The notes under the pieces were generated by a model, which saw only the letters and a program-made list of their open reading frames with translations, did no database searches and was not told the origin of the DNA. DNA of 64,000 bases from Lactobacillaceae bacterium L1_55_11 (lineage in GTDB: Bacteria; Bacillota; Bacilli; Lactobacillales; Lactobacillaceae): positions 1 through 64,000 of the forward strand of contig JAQYTT010000001.1 of assembly GCA_029433155.1 (NCBI GenBank), written 5' to 3'. Both the position numbers and the translations under genes were made by a program. Of the stretch, positions 53,847-62,804 are shown one piece after another (within the stretch, counting starts at the first letter, position 1; every line of letters starts with the position of its first letter).

Positions 53847-55061
53847 ATGCAAAACCGTAGTAAAAAACGGCCAACTAAGCGACGTACGTCGGTTAAGCTT
53901 TTGGCGGCCATTCTCCTGGTCATCATCGGCTACGTGGGCTTTAATTTGATTGCTGACACTGGCTACCAGGCCCTCAATCCCAATGATACTAAGTTCAAGA
54001 CGGTCACCATTAAAGAGGGGGCCACGCCCCAACAGATGGGGGATACCTTGCAACAGGACAAGGTTATCCGGAGTTCGCGGGCCTTTGCTTCCTATGCTAA
54101 CAAGCACGGATCTGAAAAGTTGATTGCGGGTACCTATCTCTTGTCGGCCGCCCAGGATGTGGCTTCGATTTACAAGCAGATGACGATTGGTCCCGGGGCA
54201 GCGCCCCAGCTGCCAGCTGGTTATGCCTACATTGGTACCCAGCAAACGCCGGAACAAACGGCCCAGTCGATTGCGACGGCGACCGGTATTCCAAGTGCTA
54301 AAATCTTGCAGGCCTATGATGACAGCAGCCTGATTAAAAAGATGCAGGACAAGTATCCTAAGCTACTATCCGGTATTAGTGGTTATCAGAAGAATACTTA
54401 CCGGCTTTACGACTATATTTATCCCGGTGTTTATAACCTGCGTCATATCAGTAACCCCAACACGGTCATTGATAAGCTCCTAAGCACTTCTAACGATAAC
54501 TTGAAGCCTTATTATGCTGAGATGAAGACTAGCGGTGTTAAGGCACCGACCGTAATCTTGATTACGTCAACATCAGGCGGCAAGGAATTTGACCGCCGGT
54601 TGAAGTTCATTCAAAAGATTGCCCCTTATGCCCAGGAGTTGTACAAGAAGTACAATATCCTGCCTTCGATTTCGATTGCGCAAGCTGCCCACGAATCGAA
54701 CTGGGATAATTCAAAGTTATCAACCAAGTACAATAACTTCTACGGCATTAAGACCCAGGACACGCGGCCAGGTAAGTCAGTTGTGCTGCCAACTACTGAA
54801 GTTGAAGACGGCGAGACTAAGACGGAAAATGCCCGCTTTGCCGTCTACAGTAGCTGGAAGGAGAGTATGCTCCAGCACGCCCAGACCCTTTCAAAGGGAA
54901 ATACTTGGAATCCAGACCAGTTTAAGGACGTGGTTGCTGCTAAGAATTATAAGCAAGCCGCCAAGGCCCTTTATGATGATTCTTACGCCACCGATACCAA
55001 TTATCCAACCCTGTTGATCAATTTGATTGAGTCTTGGAACCTAGAACAGTACGACAAGTAA
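53847..55061 (+). CDS. MltG-like N-terminus fused to GH73 glucosaminidase
   Basis: A 404-residue envelope protein. An N-terminal membrane helix (about 18-38) is followed by a LysM-like segment as in MltG (FKTVTIKEGATPQQMGDTL, about 47-110) and the start of a YceG/MltG domain (about 125-215). The MltG motif EG-hydrophobic-P-x-T-Y is changed to YDYIYPGVYNL, and the downstream part with the catalytic Glu (SIVEKE) is absent. From about residue 240 the chain is a GH73 glucosaminidase: ISIAQAAHESNWDNSKLSTK with the catalytic Glu, YNNFYGIKT and YSSWKESMLQHA. A wall-cutting enzyme held in the membrane is likely. Confidence 0.85.
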   Translation: MQNRSKKRPTKRRTSVKLLAAILLVIIGYVGFNLIADTGYQALNPNDTKFKTVTIKEGATPQQMGDTLQQDKVIRSSRAFASYANKHGSEKLIAGTYLLSAAQDVASIYKQMTIGPGAAPQLPAGYAYIGTQQTPEQTAQSIATATGIPSAKILQAYDDSSLIKKMQDKYPKLLSGISGYQKNTYRLYDYIYPGVYNLRHISNPNTVIDKLLSTSNDNLKPYYAEMKTSGVKAPTVILITSTSGGKEFDRRLKFIQKIAPYAQELYKKYNILPSISIAQAAHESNWDNSKLSTKYNNFYGIKTQDTRPGKSVVLPTTEVEDGETKTENARFAVYSSWKESMLQHAQTLSKGNTWNPDQFKDVVAAKNYKQAAKALYDDSYATDTNYPTLLINLIESWNLEQYDK

Positions 55062-55085
55062 AAACCACTTAGGTGGTTTTTTATT
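55060..55085 (+). terminator. Terminator
   Basis: AAAAACCAC-TTA-GGTGGTTTTTTATT right after the stop of the MltG/GH73 gene. Confidence 0.85.
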
Positions 55086-55133
55086 GTGCAAAAAATCATA
55101 AGTTTTGTGTAAATATTCATTAGTTTAAATGGG

Positions 55134-55162
55134 TTGTGTAAACGTTTTCATTGCGTTATAGT
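55134..55162 (+). promoter_or_regulatory. Promoter of the sugar transporter gene
   Basis: TTGTGT (55134-55139), 17 bases, TATAGT (55157-55162). The cre site lies in the spacer and overlaps the -35 box. Confidence 0.65.
55137..55150. promoter_or_regulatory. cre (CcpA) site
   Basis: TGTAAACGTTTTCA matches the cre consensus TGWAANCGNTNWCA at every position. It covers part of the -35 box, so CcpA should repress the gene in the presence of preferred sugars. Confidence 0.85.
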
Positions 55163-55219
55163 GTAGAAGTTATCAGCGCAAAAAGGCTGAATCAACAAAT
55201 AACTAAAGGGGTAAATTAT

Positions 55220-56164
55220 ATGAATGCAGCACTCTTACTAGCTCTACTCCCCGCCTTGTTCTGGGGTTCAACTGGTATTATCAGTACTAAAATGGGTGGT
55301 AACGCCGCCCAACAGACCTTAGGTATGACCTTCGGGGCCCTGCTCTTTGGTCTTGGCACCATGTTATTCTATGTCCTCCCCAAGGGCATTTACTTTGGTA
55401 GCCGAATTTGGGTAGTCGGTGTCCTTTCCGGTCTGGTTTGGGCCGTTGGAACCGCCTTCCAATTCTTAGGTAATAAGGAGATGGGTGTTTCTATCTCCAT
55501 GCCACTGTCGACTGCCGGCCAAATCGTGATGAACGCTTTGCTGGCCGCTACCCTGCTGGGTGAATGGGAAAACGGCAAGATGTGGTTGATTGGTTTGGTT
55601 TCAATCGCAGTCGTTGTTCTGGGGGCAACCTTCATTTCTATGCCTGATAAGCGCTTGGATGGTGTTGGAACTGTTACTCCTAAGGGTATGCTGTACATCG
55701 TGATTTCCACGATTGGCTACATGTTCTACTTCATCCTGCCTAACTACCTGGCAAAGTTGGGTTACATCTCACCACAGATTAAGGAAGCTGGCCGTGGCGT
55801 TGACTACATGACGGCCATTGTGGCCCCTCAGGCCATCGGCCAGGTTCTGGGTGCCTTCATCATTGCCATCTTCGTCTTGAAGAGTGGTTCAATCATGTTT
55901 GAGAAGCCAACTTGGAAGAACATGGCCACTGGTTTGGCCTGGGCCTTGGGTAACATCTTCATGTTTATCTCAACGGCTGATCCAGCTGTTGGTCAGACGA
56001 TTGCCACGACCTTCTCACAGTTAGGTATCATCGTTTCTGCCTTCGGTGGCGTTTACATTTTGCACGAGCGGAAGACGCACCGTCAGATGATCTACATCCT
56101 ACTTGGAACCATCCTGGTTATTGTGGGTGCCATTATCATCGGAAACATTCACCAATTTGCATAA
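55220..56164 (+). CDS. GRP-family sugar transporter (GlcU/RbsU type)
   Basis: A 314-residue, ten-helix transporter. The N-terminal ALLPALFWGSTGIISTKMGG and the MGVSISMPLSTAGQIVMNAL segment are typical of the glucose/ribose porter family; the C-terminal part has ALGNIFMFISTADPAVGQTIA. Substrate is glucose, ribose or a related sugar. AAAGGGG lies upstream of the ATG. The perfect cre site supports carbon control; a ribose role would fit that best, but this is inference. Confidence 0.88.
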   Translation: MNAALLLALLPALFWGSTGIISTKMGGNAAQQTLGMTFGALLFGLGTMLFYVLPKGIYFGSRIWVVGVLSGLVWAVGTAFQFLGNKEMGVSISMPLSTAGQIVMNALLAATLLGEWENGKMWLIGLVSIAVVVLGATFISMPDKRLDGVGTVTPKGMLYIVISTIGYMFYFILPNYLAKLGYISPQIKEAGRGVDYMTAIVAPQAIGQVLGAFIIAIFVLKSGSIMFEKPTWKNMATGLAWALGNIFMFISTADPAVGQTIATTFSQLGIIVSAFGGVYILHERKTHRQMIYILLGTILVIVGAIIIGNIHQFA

Positions 56165-56166
56165 AG

Positions 56167-56198
56167 AAAAAAGCCTTGCTGAGCAAGGCTTTTTTTAT
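56167..56198. terminator. Bidirectional terminator
   Basis: AAAAAAGCCTTGCT-GAGCAAGGCTTTTTTT between the convergent sugar transporter and greA; the greA stop lies in its tail. Confidence 0.9.
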
Positions 56199-56680
56199 TT
56201 GGTCGTCACGTCGAGGATTTCGACTTCGATTTCCACCCCGTTAGGGAGGGGAACGTTGACCTTGTCACCCTTCTTCTTACCGATTAAGGCAGAAGCCATG
56301 GGGGACTCGTTTGAAATCTTACCGGCCAAGGGGTCGGCTTCGACAGAACCAACGATGGTGTAAGTCTCAGGTTCTTCGTCGGGCAGTTCCTTAAAGGTAA
56401 CCGCCTTACCGAGGGAAACTTCATCAGCCGCCGTTGAGTCGGCATTGATAATTTCGGCGTTTTCCAGCATTTTACGGATAGTGACAATCCGGCCTTCAAC
56501 GAAGGCCTGTTCATCCTTAGCTGATTGATACTCAGAGTTTTCGGATAGGTCACCGTAAGAACGGGCGATTTGAATTCGCTTCGTAATTTCAGGACGTTGG
56601 TTAGCGATTAAATCTTCTAATTCGGCCTGCAACTTATCGCGGCCGGCCGCAGTCATGGGAAATGTTTTTTCGTCTGACAT
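56195..56680 (-). CDS. greA: Transcription elongation factor GreA
   Basis: Rescues backtracked RNA polymerase by stimulating transcript cleavage. The 161 residues comprise the N-terminal coiled coil (about 10-80) with the tip motif ARSYGDLSENSEYQSAKDEQ, in which the acidic pair D and E is intact, and the C-terminal FKBP-like domain (about 85-160). A six-pair GC-rich hairpin (56704-56718) lies in the leader. In other Firmicutes greA is close to mltG, as it is here to the MltG-like chimera. Confidence 0.96.
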   Translation of the reverse strand: MSDEKTFPMTAAGRDKLQAELEDLIANQRPEITKRIQIARSYGDLSENSEYQSAKDEQAFVEGRIVTIRKMLENAEIINADSTAADEVSLGKAVTFKELPDEEPETYTIVGSVEADPLAGKISNESPMASALIGKKKGDKVNVPLPNGVEIEVEILDVTTK

Positions 56681-56748
56681 TGCTTATTATATTTCCTTTC
56701 GAGGCGCCTTGTAGGCGCTAAGTACAATAATGTGAATATATCACGCAA

Positions 56749-59376
56749 TTACCCTTCTTGCAAGGATTTTGCCCGCTGAGCGCGGCGGTAGCCCCAACCG
56801 GTGGCACAAATAACCAGACCAAGGCTGGTGGCAGCTAGGCCGGGCCAAAAGAGGGGTGGGGTATAGGACAAGGTTAGCTGGTGCTGGCCTGGTTTAGCAG
56901 GGATTGCCAGGAAGTAGCCGGCAGCCAGCTTAGTTTTAACCACTTTGCCATCCAGGCGGGCCTTCCAACCGGGCACACTTGGAATGGTAGTCATAATCAG
57001 GGATTGCTCCTTGGTGGTTGTGACCGTGCCAGAGAGGCGTCGTTCGGACCGCTCTTTGATTTGCCAAGTGTGGGCTTTGAGCTGGTTGACACCCTGGTTC
57101 AAAACATTCTCGTTGAGATGGTAGAGGGCCACGTTACTGAGATTCAGTGATTGCGTGTCCCGTAGGCGTAGGGTCAGGGTTTGGGGCTGGTTCTTAGCCC
57201 GGTTGGCCAAGTTCACCACAATTGTGTGCCGGTATGAAGAGAATTGCGGCACCACGTGGCCATTAATCAGGATATCGAACTGGTCAATTTTGAGGTTGCC
57301 ACCAATGGTCAGGTAGTAAGGGTCATCGGTCGTTGGCGTGAAGGTCAAATCCAGGCTGGCCGGTTGGCTAGGATCAATCCGGGTGACCGTAGCATCGGTC
57401 ACTGTTATTGGCGTGTTTAAGTTATGGCCCTGGGCACTGTCAAAATTAGTAGCGCTAATTAAGTTGGTTGATTCGCCAGTTAGTTTCTGGAAAATCTGGT
57501 CCTGGTTTTGCATCGGACTGTCATCAAAGAGCTGGGTCTTTAAAATTTGGTTGCTAGCCGCAAAACCGACTGGCAAAGCATTGGGATTTTCATAAACCTT
57601 GACCGTATCACTCTGGCCAACCAACTGGTCACTGCTTACGTCCGGGCGGTAACCAATTAGGTGGCTGGTTGGGGCACCCGGCAGGTGGGGTTGGTTAGGG
57701 TTGGCAGTGAGCAGGTACTTGCAGCCCAACCAGTCATCGGTCCACTGGGTACCGTTGCTGTAGACGACATAGTTATCGCCTTCTGGCTGGCCGATTTTGG
57801 CAAAGAATTCGGTCGTGTTTTTAGGCAGGAGGGAACTAAAGTGGGAACCGCCGTAGAAGTCAGCCATCATACTGTCACCGCGGGTCCGTTGGAAGGTTTG
57901 AGCGACCCGGTACCAGGAGGTATCGGAGTCGATGATATCCACGCCATCGGTCAGAGACTGCACGGTCCGTTGGTATTCATCGTTATTAATGTAAGAAAAG
58001 TTGTTTAAACTGGCCGACAGGTTGGTGTTTAAACTCATAATGGTGATTAGACTGAGAACGGCTAACCGTAATTTGGCCGGCATTGGTCCGATAAAGCAGG
58101 CCAGAGTAGCGGCCGACAGGAACATGAAGAGCAAAATCAGGTCCCGGTTTAAGAAGGGGAAGGTCTTGACCTGGAGACTGGCAAAAATTGCGATAGCGAT
58201 AATCCCGGTAAAAACGGCCAGCAGGGTGATGGCATGGGGTTGCCAGTTAGGCTTGAAGCCCAAGGCGCCCAGGTAAATCGCAAAGAAGACCAGGATAAAA
58301 CTGAAGCGGTAGGGGTACCAAACTGGGTACTGGCCCCCGTGAAAAATTAGGGTCAGCGGCGCCCAGGTGGTAGCCAAGATTAAGATTGCTAAAATCAGGC
58401 CGGCTCCGATTTTTACCCGCCAGGAGAAGTTTTTGGCCACAAAGAAGGCCACCACGGCCAGCAAAATCAAAAAGGCGACAAAAATGTTGGCCAGGCCGGT
58501 TTGCATTTGGTCGAAGTTAAAGCTGCCGGGGATGAGCTTGACCAGCAGGTCGAGGGGATTATTGTCAAAGCGCCAGGTCCAGGGCGTGTTGTACTGGGTC
58601 TTACCAAGTCCCAGTTGGTAGTAGGCCGGCAGGACGACCACCGCGGACAGGAGACCCCCGATGAGGCTGCTCCAGGCAAATTGCAGGGTGGTTTGCCAGC
58701 GCTTTTGGGTAAGCGATAGCAGGCGCCAGATAAAGTAGAGGCCAATGAAGAGCGCCACCATGAAGGCGATGTAGTAGTTGCTTAAGATGGTGAGACCCAG
58801 CAGCAGGCGGTAGGGCAGAGGCTTGTTTTGGGTAATCAGTCTTTCCAGGGCCCAGACCACCAGGGGCAGCAAAATCGCGGTGTCCAGCCATAGGAGGTTG
58901 AGGTTATTAGCGACAAACCAGCCACAAAGGGGGTAGTTGATGGCAAAGAGGGTGATATAGTACCCACGCTGGAGATCAAGCTTTTTGATTAGAAAGGCCA
59001 TGGTCAAGCCAGCCAGTCCAAACTTCAAGACCAGGACAAAGAGAATCCCGACTGGCAAGAGCAGGTTTGGCACAAAGAGAAAAATAAAGTTGAGCGGGCT
59101 CATCAGGTAATAAGCAAACTCACCAATCATGTCCCCGCCCAGGCCACTAGAAAATGAATAGAAGAAACTACCTGGGTGGTTCATCACCGTGTTTTTAAAG
59201 AGGGCAAACTGGTCAATGTATTGCTGGCCCAAATCCACCGTTAAAATTGAGCTGTTCCCGAAGGGGGCCATGCCCCGGCTGGCAAAGTAAAAAAGGGTCA
59301 TCAGGACTGGAATCCAGAAGCTGAGGGCCAGGGGACTTAAGCAAGTTTTAAAGAGGAATTTTTTAAAAGTGAGCAT
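56749..59376 (-). CDS. YfhO-family membrane glycosyltransferase-like protein
   Basis: An 875-residue protein with about twelve helices in the first 450 residues (GT-C layout), an extracellular domain (about 470-840, with VPGWKARLDGKVVKTK near the end) and a final helix (about 848-866). FGNSSILTVDLGQQYIDQF near residue 40 and SGLGGDMIGEFAYYLMSP are YfhO marks. YfhO proteins add sugars from polyprenyl-phosphate carriers to lipoteichoic acid or wall polymers. It lies apart from ltaS but may act on its product. Ribosome site weak. Confidence 0.87.
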   Translation of the reverse strand: MLTFKKFLFKTCLSPLALSFWIPVLMTLFYFASRGMAPFGNSSILTVDLGQQYIDQFALFKNTVMNHPGSFFYSFSSGLGGDMIGEFAYYLMSPLNFIFLFVPNLLLPVGILFVLVLKFGLAGLTMAFLIKKLDLQRGYYITLFAINYPLCGWFVANNLNLLWLDTAILLPLVVWALERLITQNKPLPYRLLLGLTILSNYYIAFMVALFIGLYFIWRLLSLTQKRWQTTLQFAWSSLIGGLLSAVVVLPAYYQLGLGKTQYNTPWTWRFDNNPLDLLVKLIPGSFNFDQMQTGLANIFVAFLILLAVVAFFVAKNFSWRVKIGAGLILAILILATTWAPLTLIFHGGQYPVWYPYRFSFILVFFAIYLGALGFKPNWQPHAITLLAVFTGIIAIAIFASLQVKTFPFLNRDLILLFMFLSAATLACFIGPMPAKLRLAVLSLITIMSLNTNLSASLNNFSYINNDEYQRTVQSLTDGVDIIDSDTSWYRVAQTFQRTRGDSMMADFYGGSHFSSLLPKNTTEFFAKIGQPEGDNYVVYSNGTQWTDDWLGCKYLLTANPNQPHLPGAPTSHLIGYRPDVSSDQLVGQSDTVKVYENPNALPVGFAASNQILKTQLFDDSPMQNQDQIFQKLTGESTNLISATNFDSAQGHNLNTPITVTDATVTRIDPSQPASLDLTFTPTTDDPYYLTIGGNLKIDQFDILINGHVVPQFSSYRHTIVVNLANRAKNQPQTLTLRLRDTQSLNLSNVALYHLNENVLNQGVNQLKAHTWQIKERSERRLSGTVTTTKEQSLIMTTIPSVPGWKARLDGKVVKTKLAAGYFLAIPAKPGQHQLTLSYTPPLFWPGLAATSLGLVICATGWGYRRAQRAKSLQEG

Positions 59377-59418
59377 GTACCCAGGATACCAAAAACGCCC
59401 TTTTTTTAGCGAGTAAAA

Positions 59419-59448
59419 TTGGTTTTATGGTAAGGTAGTAGGGATAAT
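59419..59448 (+). promoter_or_regulatory. Possible promoter of the PBP gene
   Basis: TTGGTT (59419-59424) and GATAAT (59443-59448), 18 bases apart, in the short gap between divergent yfhO and the PBP gene. Confidence 0.4.
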
Positions 59449-59471
59449 TAACACGTATTTGGTGGACAGGC

Positions 59472-61583
59472 ATGAATCGCAATCCTTACTTAGAAAATCG
59501 AGATAAAAACGATGCCCGGGCGAACCTACCCGGACGGTTAAAGTTGCTGTTGTGGATTGTGTCAGCCCTGATGCTGGCCCTGGTTATCCAGTTGGGCCTG
59601 CTGACCCTCAAACAGGGTGGTGACTTCCTGGCTGAGGTTAACCGGAGCGATGAAACCCTGGAAAAGGGTAACGCCCCGCGCGGTTTGATTTATGACGCTT
59701 CCGGCCGGGTCATTACCGGAAACAAGTCCCAGGCCGCTGTGACCTACACCCGGGGTAAGAACACCACGCCAACGCAAATTTATAAGATTGCGACGGGTCT
59801 GGGTAAGTACTTAAATGTCGATACCAGTCGACTCAGTCCCCGGGCCAAGGCCGATTACTACCTGGCCAGCAGCACCAAGCTGGCTGATCAGGTCCAAAAC
59901 AAGGTGCAAGCCGCCAACCCAAAGGCCGCTAAGACCTGGTCGCAAACCCAGCTTAACAACGCCATGGCGGCCTACGTCGAAGACCACAACCTCGACAAGA
60001 ATGTCAGTGATAACCAGGCCGCCATCTTCCAGCGGATGAGTGGCGCTTACGCCCTGTCGACGACCTATATCCAGGAATCTGGCGTAACTGACCAGGCTCA
60101 GGCCGAGATTGGCGAGCGCCTTAGTCAGTTCCCCGGGGTTAAGATTGGTTCCAGTTGGAGCCGGGTCTACCCTGAAGGAAATGATTTCCAGGCCCTGGTT
60201 GGTACGGTTACTAATGAAGCGATCGGTCTGCCAGCCGACCGGCTGCACACCCTGCTAGCCCAGGGATATTCTCAAAACCAGCCGGTTGGTAGCTACGCCC
60301 TGGAGCGCCGTTATGAAAGCATTTTGAAGGGAACCCCTTCTCAGACCCTGGTGACAACCAACGGTAGTGGTGGCATTAAGTCTAGCCAGCTCAAGTATGC
60401 TGGTCAGGCCGGCGATAGCTTGAAGCTGACGATTAACGCCGACTACCAAAAGAAGGTTCAGCAGATCCTGGAAAGTAACATTCCTGGTGGGGATGTCCAG
60501 GGAATCTATACCACGGTCATTAACCCTTATACCGGTGGTATTTATGCCATCGCCGGGGTTGACCGGGACACCAAGACCGGAACTAAGACGGCGGACCCAC
60601 TGGGTAACATTAACCACGCCATTGTCATGGGGTCGGTGGTTAAGCCAGCGGTGCTGGCCACGGCTTTCCAGCACGGCGTAGTGACGCCAACCAATAACAC
60701 CCTTTACGACCAGGCAATTAAGATTGCTGGTACCCCAGAAATTACATCTTACTGGAACCAGAAGGGTAACCCAACCCCAATCGATGTCCTGACTGCTTTG
60801 GAGCGGTCATCTAACACCTACTTCGTCCAGTTAGCGATGAAGATTGGTGGCCAGACTTATTCACCAGGTGAGCACCTGAACTTGAATCCGGATGCCTTCC
60901 AGACCCTACGAAACGGCCTGGCTCAGTTTGGCCTGGGTTACAAGACTGGGATTGATATCGATGGCGAGACGGCTGGTTACCGCGGTCCAACAACCGGGGC
61001 GGCCCAAGGTAAGTACCTCTACGAATCATTCGGTCAGTATGACAGTTACACAACCATGCAGTTAGCCCGCTATGTTTCTGCGATTGCCAACGGTGGTTAT
61101 GTGCTCCAGCCGCATCTGGTTGGTTCCATCCTGCAAAACGATGTCAGCAATAAGCACCTGAAGACGGTTTGGACTTCTACGCCAAATATTCAGGGGCAGG
61201 TACGCCTGTCCGCCGATGAGTGGAACATTATCCACAAGGGAATGTGGCGCGTTGCCAACGGAACTGATCCGGATAACACTGGTAGTGGGGTCCACGGTTT
61301 GGATCCCCAGGTTTACGCCAAGACCGGAACGGCTGAAACGGCCGTTAACGGGCACACGACCTATACTGAGTCGATTGTTTGTTATGTGCCAGGTCAACCA
61401 TTTGCCATGGCCATGGCCATTCCTGGCATGAACAGTTACCTGGATGGTACCAACGGTCGGATTGCTAAGCAGATTATCAATGCTTACTGGGACACGGTTC
61501 AGCAAAAGCCGGGTCAGACCTCTTCATCTTCAGATAACAATAATAGTAGTAGCAGTAGCAGCAGTAGTAGTTCTGCTCAGTAA
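59472..61583 (+). CDS. Class B penicillin-binding protein (PBP2B-like transpeptidase)
   Basis: A 703-residue cell-wall transpeptidase. A cytoplasmic tail and one helix (about 25-50) are followed by the PBP dimer domain with RGLIYDASGRVITGN (about 76) and the transpeptidase domain (about 330-680). Active-site motifs: SVVK in MGSVVKPAVL, SSN in ERSSNTYF, KTG in YAKTGTAETA. The chain ends in a run of about 20 Ser and Asn residues coded by AGT/AGC repeats. Closest in layout to PBP2B/PbpB; whether it serves elongation or division is not certain. Confidence 0.92.
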   Translation: MNRNPYLENRDKNDARANLPGRLKLLLWIVSALMLALVIQLGLLTLKQGGDFLAEVNRSDETLEKGNAPRGLIYDASGRVITGNKSQAAVTYTRGKNTTPTQIYKIATGLGKYLNVDTSRLSPRAKADYYLASSTKLADQVQNKVQAANPKAAKTWSQTQLNNAMAAYVEDHNLDKNVSDNQAAIFQRMSGAYALSTTYIQESGVTDQAQAEIGERLSQFPGVKIGSSWSRVYPEGNDFQALVGTVTNEAIGLPADRLHTLLAQGYSQNQPVGSYALERRYESILKGTPSQTLVTTNGSGGIKSSQLKYAGQAGDSLKLTINADYQKKVQQILESNIPGGDVQGIYTTVINPYTGGIYAIAGVDRDTKTGTKTADPLGNINHAIVMGSVVKPAVLATAFQHGVVTPTNNTLYDQAIKIAGTPEITSYWNQKGNPTPIDVLTALERSSNTYFVQLAMKIGGQTYSPGEHLNLNPDAFQTLRNGLAQFGLGYKTGIDIDGETAGYRGPTTGAAQGKYLYESFGQYDSYTTMQLARYVSAIANGGYVLQPHLVGSILQNDVSNKHLKTVWTSTPNIQGQVRLSADEWNIIHKGMWRVANGTDPDNTGSGVHGLDPQVYAKTGTAETAVNGHTTYTESIVCYVPGQPFAMAMAIPGMNSYLDGTNGRIAKQIINAYWDTVQQKPGQTSSSSDNNNSSSSSSSSSSAQ

Positions 61584-61610
61584 AAAAGGGCCCGCGGGCC
61601 CTTTTTTATT
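61584..61610 (+). terminator. Terminator of the PBP gene
   Basis: AAAAAAGGGCCCGCGGGCCCTTTTTTATT directly after the stop. Confidence 0.9.
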
Positions 61611-61652
61611 ATTCCAATCTTTGCGGTAAAATGGTGAAAGCGAGGTATATCA

Positions 61653-62804
61653 ATGGCGTTAAGCTTTCAACAACTATTAACCGCGGTCCCCCTAGTGTTA
61701 AAGGGCGGCCACGTGCCCACCATTGTTGGTCAGGCTGGGGTCGGGAAATCGGCCCTAGTTGAAACCGTGGCTGAAAAAATGGGGGCAAAATTGGTGACCA
61801 CGGTGGTTTCCCTGTCTGAAAAAGGGGACCTGGCTATCCCGATTCCACCATTAAATGACCAGGCTTATGTGACTACCCAGGCTGGTCAGCACCTAGCCGA
61901 TGTTCAATTTGGTTATACTCACACCTTAATTGAAATCATCCAGGCGGCTGAAAAACACCCTAAGCAGCCAATTATCTGGTTCTTGGATGAGTTTAACCGC
62001 GGTAACAGCGCTGTTCAGGCTGAACTCATGAACCTAGTCTTACAGCGGCAGATTAACGATATTCAACTGCCTAAAAATACCTATATTGTCCTAGCCGAAA
62101 ACCCAGACGATACCATGGCTGGTTTTGAAGAGGACCAGTACGCCGTTGAACCGGCCGATGCCGCTATTAAGGACCGGACGACCCGGCTGGTCATGGACGT
62201 GTCGGTGACCGACTGGCTCAATTGGGCCAAGCAGGGACAGCCCCAGGCCCACATCGATCCCTTGATTCAGCGCTTTATCGCGGCCAATAGCCAGCTGCTC
62301 TACCCAAGTCAGCGTAGCGGCGATTTAGACCCCACGCCCCGGGCCTGGCAGCGCTTTTCGGATAACTACCGGCAACTCAAAAAACTGCCAGCCCAGCAGC
62401 AAAACCAGCTCCTCTTTGACCTGGCGGCTGGTGACCTGGGTCCAGCCGTGGCCGCCCTGGTGACCAAGTTCTTACAGGAAAACGAGCAGGTCCTCACCGC
62501 TGCTGACCTGTTCGACAGTCAGCCCCAGGGACGGCGGGTACCTGGCAAAATTGTCGCAATTTTCAAAAAGTTGCCAGCCCTCCAGCAGTTAAATACCTTA
62601 AAGTCAGCCTTGAATACGGCTGATTTGACGGATAATAACCGGGCGGCCCGCTTTAGTTACCTGTTGAACCAGTTAGCACCGGATAGTCAGTATGCCCTGG
62701 TCCAGCAGCTGGTCAATGACCCAGTCTTGGACAAGCTCTATGCTTCTAAGAACCACTATGCCAACGTTTTGTACCAGCAAATTATGGATATTGCCACCCA
62801 CTAA
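61653..62804 (+). CDS. MoxR-family AAA+ ATPase
   Basis: A 383-residue ATPase: Walker A VGQAGVGKSALVE (about 24-36), Walker B IIWFLDEFNRG (about 108) with AVQAELMNLVLQRQI, the sensor-1 region VLAENPDDTMAGF, and a C-terminal helical part (about 200-383). MoxR proteins act as chaperones that remodel or insert cofactors into partner proteins, usually with a VWA-domain partner; that partner is the next gene, whose ATG overlaps the TAA (TAATG). Confidence 0.88.
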   Translation: MALSFQQLLTAVPLVLKGGHVPTIVGQAGVGKSALVETVAEKMGAKLVTTVVSLSEKGDLAIPIPPLNDQAYVTTQAGQHLADVQFGYTHTLIEIIQAAEKHPKQPIIWFLDEFNRGNSAVQAELMNLVLQRQINDIQLPKNTYIVLAENPDDTMAGFEEDQYAVEPADAAIKDRTTRLVMDVSVTDWLNWAKQGQPQAHIDPLIQRFIAANSQLLYPSQRSGDLDPTPRAWQRFSDNYRQLKKLPAQQQNQLLFDLAAGDLGPAVAALVTKFLQENEQVLTAADLFDSQPQGRRVPGKIVAIFKKLPALQQLNTLKSALNTADLTDNNRAARFSYLLNQLAPDSQYALVQQLVNDPVLDKLYASKNHYANVLYQQIMDIATH

